A stretch of DNA of 64,000 nucleotides from Bacteroidetes bacterium 43-16 (GTDB taxonomy: Bacteria > Bacteroidota > Bacteroidia > Chitinophagales > Chitinophagaceae). Shown one piece after another: positions 44,412 to 54,314 of the stretch. Each line of letters opens with the position of its first letter. Position 1 is the stretch's first letter. The position numbers were made by a program, and so were the translations under genes. The stretch is taken from contig MKTB01000010.1 of assembly GCA_001897525.1 (NCBI GenBank), positions 152,794 through 216,793 on the forward strand, read 5' to 3'. Under the pieces are notes generated by a model, which saw nothing but the letters and a program-made list of their open reading frames with translations, was not told the DNA's origin and made no database searches.

Positions 44412-45422
44412 TTGAAACAACATAATAACAATCGTGATCTTACCTCTCTTACAACTTCCGGCAATAAATGGAAGGGAATAGTTTACGCCATCCTATATGG
44501 CTGGGTTGCAAAGGGATTTTTCTCCCTGGAACCTGGTGTGAAAAATGCTGTTCCTGCATCCGGAGTAACGACGATTTCCTTTATGTTTCTGGTCCCTTTT
44601 GTGATGGGCCTGATCATTGCTTACCGACAACAAACAGCAGTAAAAAGTTCGCGAAAATCCATCCTGTTTTTCATGCCCTTAATAGCAGTAATTAGCTTAT
44701 TTACTATTTACCTGTTGTGGCAACAAGATGGCATTATCTATGCTTTAATCGCATTCCCGGCTTATGCTGTTATGGCTATAGCGGGGAGCATCGCAGGCCA
44801 TTTTATCTTCGCGTTGAAAAAAAACGTGTTCATCCTTAGTGTATGTCTGCTCCTGCCTTTCCTGCTTTCGCCCCTGGAAAATCACTTTGGTATGAATGAT
44901 GCTATTTACTGGAAACAAAGTACGGTAAGCATCCATTCCAGCGAAGACAGTGTCTGGAAAAACATCATAAGGGTTAAAGCAATCTCAGAAGAAGAAAATA
45001 AGGGCAACTTGTTTCAGTTGATCGGTTTCCCCAAGCCCATCAAAGCAGAATTTGATACCATTGCGGTAGGTGGGGTAAGAAAAGCAATTTTTGACCGGGG
45101 TTTATTGTTTACGGAAACGATCAAAACCATTGTACCCAATAAAGTTTTAGCCTTCAACATAAAAGCGGACCCCGGCTCCAGGCCTGTGACCGATTTAGAA
45201 AAGCATGTCATTGTAGACGGTAAATATTTTGAAGTGCTGGAGGGTAAATATGAAATAGAAAAAACAGGTCATAATAAGATCAACCTGCACTTGTATGCCA
45301 GGTACCGGGTCTCCACCCATTTCAATTTCTATAGTGGTTTTTGGGCCAGGATGATCATGGAGGAGATTCAAAAGAATATTTTAGAAGTAGTGAAACACAG
45401 AAGTGAACTGGAAAGGAGTTGA
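44412..45422 (+). CDS. Membrane protein with a C-terminal SRPBCC-like domain
   Basis: 336 aa. About four transmembrane segments (residues about 20-150: MFLVPFVMGLIIAYRQQ, FFMPLIAVISLFTIYLLW, AVMAIAGSIAGHFIFALK, ILSVCLLLPFLLSP). A polar domain of about 180 aa then resembles the SRPBCC/polyketide-cyclase fold (STVSIHSSEDSVWKNIIRVK, YFEVLEGKYEIEK). No ATG is available upstream of the membrane segments; the frame starts at TTG (44412) just after an in-frame stop, so TTG is the probable initiator. Function unknown. Confidence 0.65.
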   Translation: MKQHNNNRDLTSLTTSGNKWKGIVYAILYGWVAKGFFSLEPGVKNAVPASGVTTISFMFLVPFVMGLIIAYRQQTAVKSSRKSILFFMPLIAVISLFTIYLLWQQDGIIYALIAFPAYAVMAIAGSIAGHFIFALKKNVFILSVCLLLPFLLSPLENHFGMNDAIYWKQSTVSIHSSEDSVWKNIIRVKAISEEENKGNLFQLIGFPKPIKAEFDTIAVGGVRKAIFDRGLLFTETIKTIVPNKVLAFNIKADPGSRPVTDLEKHVIVDGKYFEVLEGKYEIEKTGHNKINLHLYARYRVSTHFNFYSGFWARMIMEEIQKNILEVVKHRSELERS

Positions 45423-45666
45423 ATAAAAGGATGACTGTTCCTGGTAAAACCAGCAGGACACTCGCATGGCTATACACTCAGTATCATCACCAAACACCAT
45501 CCAAGTAAGTACAGCGGTGAGCTGTATATTTTGCTAAACTGCCATAAGTATATAATGCTGCTAAATACCTAAAGCTAAACCCAACTCCTGTAATCTTAAA
45601 AAGAGTACTAATCCTATTCTTAATTATCTTTTGTTTGCTAAATCTGACGAAGTATCTCCCTTCATG

Positions 45667-46296
45667 TTATCGTCCAACATCTATCTCTGTTTCATCAAAA
45701 AAATCAGAAACAAAACTTATAGAACAAACCTTATTACTTTTCTGATCAATATTAAACACTACAAATTCTTTTATATGTTTGCAATCATTACCTTTAATGA
45801 TAGGATATTTTAATAGTATGACGTTTTCGTCTAATTCGGGCACATAGATTCCTGTAGAATCATCTCCATTTAATATTCCATTATATCTATACTCGGAAGT
45901 ATCAAAAGGTAGTCCCAAATAATACATTACATCTCTTCTATATAAAACGAGATGGCCTTCTTTAAGTTTCTGAGCTAAATACTTAGCTATATTTACTTTA
46001 TACCCTTTGTGCCCACAAGCATCTTCATTCCACAACTTCACCAATGAATAAATCAAAAAAAAAGTGTCTTCAGAATGATTAGGAAGATCGAGTATTTTAT
46101 CATTTCGATTTATTGTATCTACTCTATAATAGTAATAGTGATCAAAATTACTGAATAAAGAGGGTAGCTCTTTCTGTTGAGCAAGAATATGCTGCTTACT
46201 TACTGACAACATTAATATAACAACATAAAAAAGAGCTTTGCTAAAATTAATTTGTCGCAAATATTTTTTCAAAAGTATTTTTTTTATTGTGTACAT
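45667..46296 (-). CDS. Small exported protein overlapping the toxin gene end
   Basis: 209 aa. N-terminal basic residues followed by a hydrophobic core (ALFYVVILMLSVSKQHILAQ) give a probable signal peptide. The mature part is unrecognised and Asp/Tyr-rich (YYYYRVDTINRNDKIL, YNGILNGDDSTGIYVPELDE). The ATG at 46296 lies 50 bases inside the toxin coding end. A later Met (46212) would destroy the signal sequence. Its base composition is as A+T-rich as the toxin domain next to it, so the two probably arrived together. It could be a specific inhibitor, chaperone or antagonist, but only the linkage supports this. Confidence 0.55.
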   Translation of the reverse strand: MYTIKKILLKKYLRQINFSKALFYVVILMLSVSKQHILAQQKELPSLFSNFDHYYYYRVDTINRNDKILDLPNHSEDTFFLIYSLVKLWNEDACGHKGYKVNIAKYLAQKLKEGHLVLYRRDVMYYLGLPFDTSEYRYNGILNGDDSTGIYVPELDENVILLKYPIIKGNDCKHIKEFVVFNIDQKSNKVCSISFVSDFFDETEIDVGR

Positions 46297-49200
46297 TGAA
46301 TTGTTGTGGTATATAATACTTTACTCCTGATTTAAATGTTTTTTGTAATGTTGGTGTTTTTTTAAAAAAAGTATTAGTTGCACCAGATATCCAAGCTTTC
46401 CAGGTACCATTATCTTGTTTCTTCCAATCACCATACACTTTAATTAAATCAATGTCAGATTGTAGCACTTTCCTTAGACTTTCTTTTAAAACCGGCACAT
46501 CCTTTCCTTTTCCAGGATCAAAGTAACTTTCTGTGTATTTATCATCAACACCTTTTGTAAATTTATGAGTTCTAATACTGAACTCTGTCGTTCCTGCATC
46601 CACTGTTTGAATATGAGCAGATGTCCCTCTACTACCAAAAATATGTGCAAATAATTCATGCAAAAAAGTAGTAGTGTTAAATTGCTTAATCTGAATATAC
46701 ATAGAATTATCCCCTGATGAAGAATTATCTCCAAAATTTTTATGCGTTGTATAAAGTGACCCTGTTGTTGATACTTGAGCAGATAAAATGCCATCGGTAA
46801 AATCATTTTCTAACCTAATAAAGACTAAATTCGGATCAAAATTATCCCCTATATTACTGGCCATTTTTTTATATGCTTCATATTCGTCCACAAATTGAAC
46901 TTTAAAATTAAACTTTAGATCAAAAGAAGTTCCCCTGTGTATATTTGTCACCCCAGCCGGACCTTCCATTTTCAAGCCACTTTCATTTAGAGAGTTTTGA
47001 ATCGTTTTGATTCTATCGGAGATATCCTTTTGTCTCTTTTCTTTTACTTCAGAATTTGAAGACGTTGTTTGGCTACCATAAAATACAAAAGTTGTATTAG
47101 CAGTTATCACATTATCTTTTAAGACGAGTTCTCCCCCCATTCCACTTGGGTCATTAAAAATAATTGGATTACTATTTCCATAATTAAATGGACTTTGAGG
47201 ACTATACTCACTTTCCAAAGGATCCACCGCAGTCCATCTACACAACCAGGGTATATAATACCTCGCCCCATGGTAGTACAATCCGCTTTCTTCGTCCCGC
47301 TCTTTCCCTGTATATCTATACCGCTTTAAAGAAACCTCTGCGCTGCTTCTGCCACCCTGGAAACTGGTACTACCATAAGGATAGTACTCCTCGTAGCTTA
47401 TAATAGCTCCTGTACCATCGAGTTCTAAGGAAGCGGATTGCAAATGATTGCTGTACTGGTAACGCAGTAGCTGTGCGGGTTCTGCACCGGAACCGGTGAT
47501 GCGGGTATCTATAAGTGCGACCCTGCCGGTATCATCACTGATATGCAAGGTTTCTCTTTCCACTTCTGTTATCAAAGAACTGCTATCAAATTTACGAAAC
47601 ACTTCCCATTCACCGACATATTTCCTGACCTCAGTTTTATGAGCAGCCGTATTCCGTAGTGTCTTTCTTACCCTTTGACCGCTTGCATCATATTGATAAT
47701 AGGCCGTCTGGTTGGCATCTATAATTACTTTTTCCAGCCTGTTCTCCGCATTGTAAGTCATGCTTAAAGCACCTGCATTCAGATGACTCATCCCTCCTGT
47801 TATATTCCCCCGGCTATCATACAGGTAGGTCTCCGTAACGCCACTCAAGGTGGTGCTCAGCATCTTATTGCTGTCAGCAGCGGTATCATATGTCCGGGTC
47901 CAGTTGCCTGTACCACCTGTTAAGGTATGGCGCATTTCTATAAAGTTGCCTACAGCATCATAAGTATAATATTGGGTGTACCTGCGCATTTTAGCCGTAT
48001 CTGTACTCGCCAGAGGAACAGGTGTAAAGCCACACCTGCTGCTGTCGTTATAGCCCGGTGCTGTATTATTACCGGCAAGTTCCCTGCCTGCGGCCTTGAT
48101 CAGGCGGTAGAGCGCATCATAGGTATAGTCATTATGGGCTTCGGCAACTGTACCGTCAAAATAAACGGGCTGTTGTGCCCCGTCTTTCTGCAAAGTAATA
48201 TTGCCCACAGGATCATACCAATATCGCAGGTCCTGTAATACCTTATTATCACTGTGTCGGGTGGTCCTTATACGCCTTATCCTGAACGTGAACGGGTCAT
48301 ACTCGTAAGTCGTAGTACAGCCATTTTCATATTGAACCTTTGTTCTTTGCCCTTTAGCATCGTATTCAATATTCCTGATAAGGGGTGTATCTAAACTGTG
48401 CACCTCATCTACTGCTATTGATTGGAGTAAACCGCCTTTATCATAAGTATGGCTTGTAGTGGCATGATCCGGGGTCTCCATACTTACAGGCCTGTTCAAT
48501 GCATCATAAACATAGCTTGTCGTATAAGTATCGGCTTCTAAGGCAATAGCTGATAGTGTTGTCCAATCCGGGTGAGTAGTAGCGATCTCTGTATAGGTAC
48601 GTTCTTGCCGCAAAGGATTAGCTTTGAAATCATATTCCGGTGTGGCTACCTTTCCGGCACCATCGTACACTTTAAAAGCTTTGCCTCTTAAATTGTTCAG
48701 TTTATCACTGGTAATGCCCTCTCCATATTCATAAACCTCCAAAGTCTGGGTTACGGAAGCCTCCGTAACTTTTCTTTGCAGTACTCTTCTGAGTTCATCA
48801 TACAGGTATTCAAACCTCCTATCGGCCGCATCCCAGGCATATAAGGGCTGCCCGGCCACATCAAGGAAGGTGAGCTGAGTGGCACTGTCCACACTTACCT
48901 GCCGGCAGGGTGCCTGCAACATATTATAACGATAAGAGAGACAGAGGACCGGGCCGGACAATAAAGCATTTCTGCCGTCCACTACCGCCATACGATTGCC
49001 CTGTATATCCAGAAGTTCATAACTATGTATCAGCGGACCTATACCATCATTCTGTATGGTGTAAAATCCCCTTGCCAGGGTATCTGTATGTATGACAGCA
49101 GGTGTATCTGCATGAGCCGAAGCTTTCTCTGCGGCATCCTGCTCTTCAGGGCCCATGGCCCCGGCTGTTCTTGCCGCATACCAGGAGCTGTCCAATACGG

Positions 49201-52200
49201 TATCATTATTGTCCCAGATTCGTTGTTCCCATGTGGTCCATTCGGTCTTTGTAAAAGTGCCATCCGGCATCACGGTTTTATCATTCCTGCCCAGGGCATC
49301 ATAATACAATCTGGGCGACACCCCTTGCATCGCGGCCTGCTCTGCGGTATCGCAGGCATAGGTAGCGCTAAAATAGGGCTCATACTGCATCACAGGATTA
49401 CCCTTATTGTTATAGATCGTTCTACCGGTACCAATCCATGATTTATTACCATTGGATACGGTAGGCTCGCAGGGCACTTTTTGCATAATTTCTCTACCCA
49501 TCCCATCGGAGTAGGTAAACTGCAGCAGGGTTTTCAGCGGAGCAGCACTCAGTGGTAAATGATGCTGCTCCCTTCCCATCATGGCTACGGCCACGGGCAG
49601 GCTATCCAGCTGGTAAACACAACGCCAGGTAGCCTGTTGTAATAAGCTTCCAATAGTACCGGCCTGCGGATTGTTCCAAAAGGTTTTCTGTAATTGCCGG
49701 TCAATGGGGGAATCCGGCTCTATACCGTCCAGGCTATCGCCTTCCTGCGGAGCGGCTAAGGCTTTACCACCAATCGCCATTGCTACGGGAAATTCCAGTA
49801 TATCATAGCACATTGCTGATACATTATCATTTATATCCTGCATACGCAAAGGCTGCAGGCTGCGCCATTCATATTCCAGCACCCTGCTGATATTTGCTTT
49901 GGCATCCGATACAAGTTCCGGCAAGAGCCAGTAATCGTTCCAGTATTCAATATCGGTATGATTGCCCCAGGGATCGGTATAGCGTTCTGGTGTATAGAAA
50001 TTAGTTTCCGGGCTTGTATATACAGCTACTCCGGAAGGCAGCCATTGCCTGCCGTCGCTGTCGATGTCCTCATAGCCTGCGTCATCTAGCATTGTTGCCG
50101 TAATCCTGGTGCCAAAGTAGAGACTGAGCATACCGGGTGTATAAGCCAGGGTATAGCTTTCATAGGGTATAGCCAGGCTTTCCATAGTGCCGGGCGGCAA
50201 CAATTTAGCAGTCGCCTGATTATTGTAGAACAAGGTCCTGCTTTGGCTCAATAGTCTTTTCTTCCCGGGACTGGTAGGAAAATCGCTGTAATCTGCTTCA
50301 CCGGCATTATTCAGCAATAGATGTAACTCCGGTACGGTGTAGAGAGGGCCGGTTGGGGCATTCACATTAAGTTCAAAGCTCTTTTGTTCAACTACCGCAC
50401 GCAGGCGGTACCAGGCCAGTTCGGTATCATCGATAGCATCATTGGAAAAGCGGTTTTCGACAGCGGTAATATGCATTTTTGCCTGTGCTGCTTTAACAAT
50501 ACCTGGCAAAGAGGAGGGTATTGTCTTTCTTGGGTAAGCTACGGTGGCTGAGGAAAGCACATTACCATACTCATCCGTATCCAATACCAGTTCATGTACT
50601 ATCCGCGGATCTGCAGGATCGCGCTCACAGCTATACACAATGCTTTGCTCCTGCAGATTGATAAAGCAGGCATGCTTGCAGGCTTTCCAGTTCCCGGTTT
50701 CTGCAGGAGTACCCTGTACTTTCTTCACCAGGTAGGCCATAGCCTTTACGGAATAGGGAATCCCGGACCTTTCACTGCCATCCAATGCATATATTTCCTG
50801 ACGCAGGGCACTGCCTTTCAGCGCACGATGGGCCTCTCTTAATTCCTGAGCATTTAGTCCCCCGGGCAGGGAAGCAACCAGGGTCCAGTCATCCCAATCC
50901 TCGAAATGAAAATATTCCTGTTTAAAGGTATCGGTAAGGGATCGCGCCCGTACCCAGACACCGGTATGGTACCAGGTTTTGGTGAGTACCGGGTGCTGGT
51001 ATAAATCATATGCTTCCCGGGGACCAGTCTGCTCAGCCACGCTTTCGGTATCTGTCGTCTCTACATAAGCAAAGCCCCTGAATTCCCGTTCTTCATGGTC
51101 ATAATAACCATGCCGGTAGCGGTACTCCTGTGCAAACCGACTGCGGCTCACCAGGTCATAAGTTGTCACTTTTTGCACGCAGTGTACAGGGAAAGGTAGC
51201 CGGGTCGCCCAGCGGATACCTTTCTGCTTATCTTCCAGGTAATACTGTACCGAGCTTTTGTATTGCAGCAAGACGCTCTTGCCGGTACCATTTTCATATT
51301 TCTCCAGGAGATGCGGTTTTTGTCCACCCATCAGGTCGATGTATTGCAGGGGCGCAGTAGCATGTTGCGGTAAGGGAGAACTCCATACCAGGCAGCCCGT
51401 ACCATTGCCCAGGAAATCTACGACGGTCAGTTTACTGTAAGCATCGGTTCCCGGCAAAGGATTAATGTCGAAGGCATCGGCAAAGGCATTGCCGGAAAGG
51501 TTGATCCAGGCGGTACACTTGTTTTGACCGATATAGATAAGATCAGCAGCGCCGGTACCACTGATGTCGGCAAACATCAGGTATTTCGGGTTGAAGTGTT
51601 CCGGAGTATCAAAACAGGGAGCACCCTGCATCGCTACCTTAGCACCAAAGCGGCCATAACCCCTATTGGGCCAATAGCATACTTCCCCATTGCGTACTCT
51701 TACGAGATCGGTCATGCCATCACCATTCATATCGGCCAGGAAAATGCTTTGTATAGCATCTCTCAAGAGCAATTCCGGGCCTTTTTCCTCGTTATCATAT
51801 ATGGGTGCATTGCCGCCAACATCAAATCCTTTTTTACCTTCATTTTCCCACCAGGTCCAGGCGCGATCTTCGGTCAGTAGTACATCGGCCCGGCCATCAC
51901 CGTTAAGGTCCAGCATCTGGGTAAAGGGGCTGTTCCAGTCTATATTGACCAGTTCTTCAAATGCCCGGAAGGGCAGCCATTTGTTTTCATAATGGGTAAA
52001 AGCATCAGGCCCGTCCAATTCCCAGAAGCCTTTGGCAACTGCACTGTCCACCACCTGTCTCCTCCCATCCCCGTCCAGGTCCTGCCATTGCAGGTTTTGT
52101 CCCATACCCGCAAAGGAAGGTTTTTCTGCAATGAGCTTAGGCCCTGCAAAATGGCCTTTGCCCAGGTTGTTTTTATAGAACCAGCCTTTACCCTGTTCTG

Positions 52201-53566
52201 TATAAATACCGCTGATCCCCTCCCCTTCAAAGTCCATCCATTGATAAGGGCCGCTGAGGCCCTGCGGCACTCCCCGAAACGCTTCCTGGGTTACTTTGGT
52301 AATTTTTGTATTCCATGCCAGTTTGCTGTAGTTCAGTTTCATCGCAGGCAGTGAACGGGATGCATAAGTTCCTGATCCGTTGAGGCGGTAAGCACTGATT
52401 TTAGCCTGTGTGATGTAGTCCGTCTCTACTGCTGTGACAGCAGCATCTGCTTCATAGTGCAGGTCCAGGCTTCTTACTAAAGTAGGGTCACCTTCATTTA
52501 ATTCATCAAAATGATGAAACATCAATACCCTTTGACACCTTCTATAGGTCCGGATCTCGAAGCCTGCGTGAAAATCTGAAAAGGCATCCCGGCGGTAATT
52601 CCAGGGATGCTGCTCTGCATAGCTATGCTGCTGATGTTCTCCATAATCGAATACAGCCTCGAATAACCATTGTGTATCGGGCAGCTCCGGGAACAGCACA
52701 TCGTTTGCTCCCGGTTTGATGAAATAAGGAGTTCTGTTACCATAATAAACTCTTTTCAAATAAGTATTAGCGACAGGCTGCAGGCCATTTTTACGGTTCT
52801 TTTCGTAGATCACATCCGGTACCTGCACGGTATCCTCGGCTTTATACAGATAACGTTGCACATTACCTTTATGATCAATCGTGATATCGGGCAACCATTT
52901 AAAAATACGCTGCGGCTGTTCCGGATCAGTTATCCTGGAAGCCGCGGAGAGGCCATAATAACTCGTAATATTTTCCTTTGTAGTCACCCGCCACCAGCTT
53001 TCTGAATCGTTCTCCCGGGTGATGAGTTCTATCCGCGCAAATAAGCCTTCGATACGCGGACGATATCTTTTGATGGTATAGCCATTTTTTGAAAATATCG
53101 CTCTTTGTCCTGATGCATCCAATACCGGCACCAGGTCCTCTGCCCCGGCCAGCAGGAAAACATCGCTTTCCTGCGCATCATCATAAAGGGGCAATTTGCG
53201 GTCTGTTTTTCTCTGGATGGCGGGTAGCGAAAGTCCCCAGCCCAGCCCGAACTCGCTATTACCGCTACCACTGTTATAACTCACGGACAAAGCAGGGGTA
53301 AAGCCGCCACGCCCGGGAGTAAGCGGCAGCGGAATTTCTAATCCTGCTGTTCCGTTCAGGGCATTAACGCTAAACTTTTCATCAATACCTTTAATCGCGC
53401 CACCGCCTTTGGGCATGCTGATGGAGGGCGCAGTACTTTTATAATAAGGACTGTCTTCGCTGCCGCTGTTTTGTTGCGGCTGCATACTATATTGAGACAA
53501 GGCATAAGGATCGATGGGGCCACTTTGTCCTTTTCCGCCAGATTGACTTTTCGGTTGATCTGCCAT
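46247..53566 (-). CDS. Tc toxin TcB-TcC fusion protein with C-terminal metalloprotease-like toxin domain
   Basis: 2,439 aa. TcB part: SpvB-like start (GGAIKGIDEKFSVNALNGTA, LSVSYNSGSGNSEFGLGWGL), FG-GAP/VCBS-like units (WQDLDGDGRRQVVD, LADMNGDGMTDLVRV) and TcdB middle domains. TcC part: Rhs/YD repeats (about 1450-2100: YDALYRLIKA, YDAVGNFIEMRHT) ending in the Rhs core DPLESEYSPQSPFNYGNS followed by FNDPSG, the usual autoproteolysis region. The last 300 residues are an unrelated A+T-rich variable toxin domain with HELFAH (HExxxH). In Tc toxins, B and C form the cocoon that carries the toxin; here they are fused in one protein. Confidence 0.9.
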   Translation of the reverse strand: MADQPKSQSGGKGQSGPIDPYALSQYSMQPQQNSGSEDSPYYKSTAPSISMPKGGGAIKGIDEKFSVNALNGTAGLEIPLPLTPGRGGFTPALSVSYNSGSGNSEFGLGWGLSLPAIQRKTDRKLPLYDDAQESDVFLLAGAEDLVPVLDASGQRAIFSKNGYTIKRYRPRIEGLFARIELITRENDSESWWRVTTKENITSYYGLSAASRITDPEQPQRIFKWLPDITIDHKGNVQRYLYKAEDTVQVPDVIYEKNRKNGLQPVANTYLKRVYYGNRTPYFIKPGANDVLFPELPDTQWLFEAVFDYGEHQQHSYAEQHPWNYRRDAFSDFHAGFEIRTYRRCQRVLMFHHFDELNEGDPTLVRSLDLHYEADAAVTAVETDYITQAKISAYRLNGSGTYASRSLPAMKLNYSKLAWNTKITKVTQEAFRGVPQGLSGPYQWMDFEGEGISGIYTEQGKGWFYKNNLGKGHFAGPKLIAEKPSFAGMGQNLQWQDLDGDGRRQVVDSAVAKGFWELDGPDAFTHYENKWLPFRAFEELVNIDWNSPFTQMLDLNGDGRADVLLTEDRAWTWWENEGKKGFDVGGNAPIYDNEEKGPELLLRDAIQSIFLADMNGDGMTDLVRVRNGEVCYWPNRGYGRFGAKVAMQGAPCFDTPEHFNPKYLMFADISGTGAADLIYIGQNKCTAWINLSGNAFADAFDINPLPGTDAYSKLTVVDFLGNGTGCLVWSSPLPQHATAPLQYIDLMGGQKPHLLEKYENGTGKSVLLQYKSSVQYYLEDKQKGIRWATRLPFPVHCVQKVTTYDLVSRSRFAQEYRYRHGYYDHEEREFRGFAYVETTDTESVAEQTGPREAYDLYQHPVLTKTWYHTGVWVRARSLTDTFKQEYFHFEDWDDWTLVASLPGGLNAQELREAHRALKGSALRQEIYALDGSERSGIPYSVKAMAYLVKKVQGTPAETGNWKACKHACFINLQEQSIVYSCERDPADPRIVHELVLDTDEYGNVLSSATVAYPRKTIPSSLPGIVKAAQAKMHITAVENRFSNDAIDDTELAWYRLRAVVEQKSFELNVNAPTGPLYTVPELHLLLNNAGEADYSDFPTSPGKKRLLSQSRTLFYNNQATAKLLPPGTMESLAIPYESYTLAYTPGMLSLYFGTRITATMLDDAGYEDIDSDGRQWLPSGVAVYTSPETNFYTPERYTDPWGNHTDIEYWNDYWLLPELVSDAKANISRVLEYEWRSLQPLRMQDINDNVSAMCYDILEFPVAMAIGGKALAAPQEGDSLDGIEPDSPIDRQLQKTFWNNPQAGTIGSLLQQATWRCVYQLDSLPVAVAMMGREQHHLPLSAAPLKTLLQFTYSDGMGREIMQKVPCEPTVSNGNKSWIGTGRTIYNNKGNPVMQYEPYFSATYACDTAEQAAMQGVSPRLYYDALGRNDKTVMPDGTFTKTEWTTWEQRIWDNNDTVLDSSWYAARTAGAMGPEEQDAAEKASAHADTPAVIHTDTLARGFYTIQNDGIGPLIHSYELLDIQGNRMAVVDGRNALLSGPVLCLSYRYNMLQAPCRQVSVDSATQLTFLDVAGQPLYAWDAADRRFEYLYDELRRVLQRKVTEASVTQTLEVYEYGEGITSDKLNNLRGKAFKVYDGAGKVATPEYDFKANPLRQERTYTEIATTHPDWTTLSAIALEADTYTTSYVYDALNRPVSMETPDHATTSHTYDKGGLLQSIAVDEVHSLDTPLIRNIEYDAKGQRTKVQYENGCTTTYEYDPFTFRIRRIRTTRHSDNKVLQDLRYWYDPVGNITLQKDGAQQPVYFDGTVAEAHNDYTYDALYRLIKAAGRELAGNNTAPGYNDSSRCGFTPVPLASTDTAKMRRYTQYYTYDAVGNFIEMRHTLTGGTGNWTRTYDTAADSNKMLSTTLSGVTETYLYDSRGNITGGMSHLNAGALSMTYNAENRLEKVIIDANQTAYYQYDASGQRVRKTLRNTAAHKTEVRKYVGEWEVFRKFDSSSLITEVERETLHISDDTGRVALIDTRITGSGAEPAQLLRYQYSNHLQSASLELDGTGAIISYEEYYPYGSTSFQGGRSSAEVSLKRYRYTGKERDEESGLYYHGARYYIPWLCRWTAVDPLESEYSPQSPFNYGNSNPIIFNDPSGMGGELVLKDNVITANTTFVFYGSQTTSSNSEVKEKRQKDISDRIKTIQNSLNESGLKMEGPAGVTNIHRGTSFDLKFNFKVQFVDEYEAYKKMASNIGDNFDPNLVFIRLENDFTDGILSAQVSTTGSLYTTHKNFGDNSSSGDNSMYIQIKQFNTTTFLHELFAHIFGSRGTSAHIQTVDAGTTEFSIRTHKFTKGVDDKYTESYFDPGKGKDVPVLKESLRKVLQSDIDLIKVYGDWKKQDNGTWKAWISGATNTFFKKTPTLQKTFKSGVKYYIPQQFNVHNKKNTFEKIFATN

Positions 53567-53674
53567 AATTTTTGCATTACAGGTTCATTAATCTTTTTAC
53601 CCGGTTGATCACTTCAACTAAAGCTCAGGTGCATCAAAAAGTTCAGGATGTAAGCAGGGCCGGTAATCAAAAAG

Positions 53675-54238
53675 CTACCATTCCTCATCCTTAGTATGCT
53701 TATCTTGCCTGCTTGCCGTTTCCAGATCATTCAACACCTTCATTATACTATTACTGACTTCCTCGGCGAGTCTTTTATATTTCTTCTTTGTACTTTCTGA
53801 GTATTCCTGAAACGATTTGGTCTCCGTCCAGTTATAATCCCATTGAACATAGATCATTATATTACTGACGACCACTTTATACTTTCCTTCTTTAAACCAA
53901 AGCTCTATCTTAAAATCGTAAGCCGCTTTTTGGTACTGGAAAAATGAACTTTTAGGCTGTGCCGGTAAAACGATGGTTCCGGTATTCAGGATATAGGCGG
54001 ACTCTTGATCAAATTGGATATTATTATCTGTAGTTTTAAAGCTTGTTTTAATATAGTTTTCAGCTCTTTTGAATAATACTTCTTTTGAAACTCCGTCAAT
54101 AGTCACTACATTTTGATAGGTATATTGACCCGACTCATCTTTTTGTATAAGTGGTCTGGAGTCCTGTTCTCCTTTCTGCGCCAATACCTTTACAATAAGG
54201 AGCAGCATCGCCATCCAAATCAGCAGGATCTTTTTCAT
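53675..54238 (-). CDS. DUF4468-like exported protein
   Basis: 187 aa with a signal peptide (MKKILLIWMAMLLLIVKVLA, then Q). The mature domain matches DUF4468: YTYQNVVTIDGVSKEVLFKR, AENYIKTSF, AYDFKIELWFKEGKYKV, plus a helical, Lys-rich C-terminus. DUF4468 is a small alpha/beta fold of unknown role in Bacteroidota envelopes. It lies between the TcA and TcB-C genes (76 and 108 bases away), so it is co-transcribed with them, but a toxin function is not proven. Confidence 0.75.
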   Translation of the reverse strand: MKKILLIWMAMLLLIVKVLAQKGEQDSRPLIQKDESGQYTYQNVVTIDGVSKEVLFKRAENYIKTSFKTTDNNIQFDQESAYILNTGTIVLPAQPKSSFFQYQKAAYDFKIELWFKEGKYKVVVSNIMIYVQWDYNWTETKSFQEYSESTKKKYKRLAEEVSNSIMKVLNDLETASRQDKHTKDEEW

Positions 54239-54314
54239 TTTAAAATGGGTTTTGTTTTAATTAAATACTTTAAGCGGTATCCTTTTGCTCCATTTCAGCT
54301 ACTCATACTGGGGA

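Noticed and set aside
48000-54000. Long plus-strand frames opposite the TcB-C gene
   Set aside because: They are antisense shadows of a continuous, well-recognised Rhs/SpvB coding sequence.
53675-54238. DUF4468 gene considered as an immunity protein for the toxin
   Set aside because: It is not adjacent to the toxin domain end and belongs to a common envelope family; the protein at 45667 is a better candidate.
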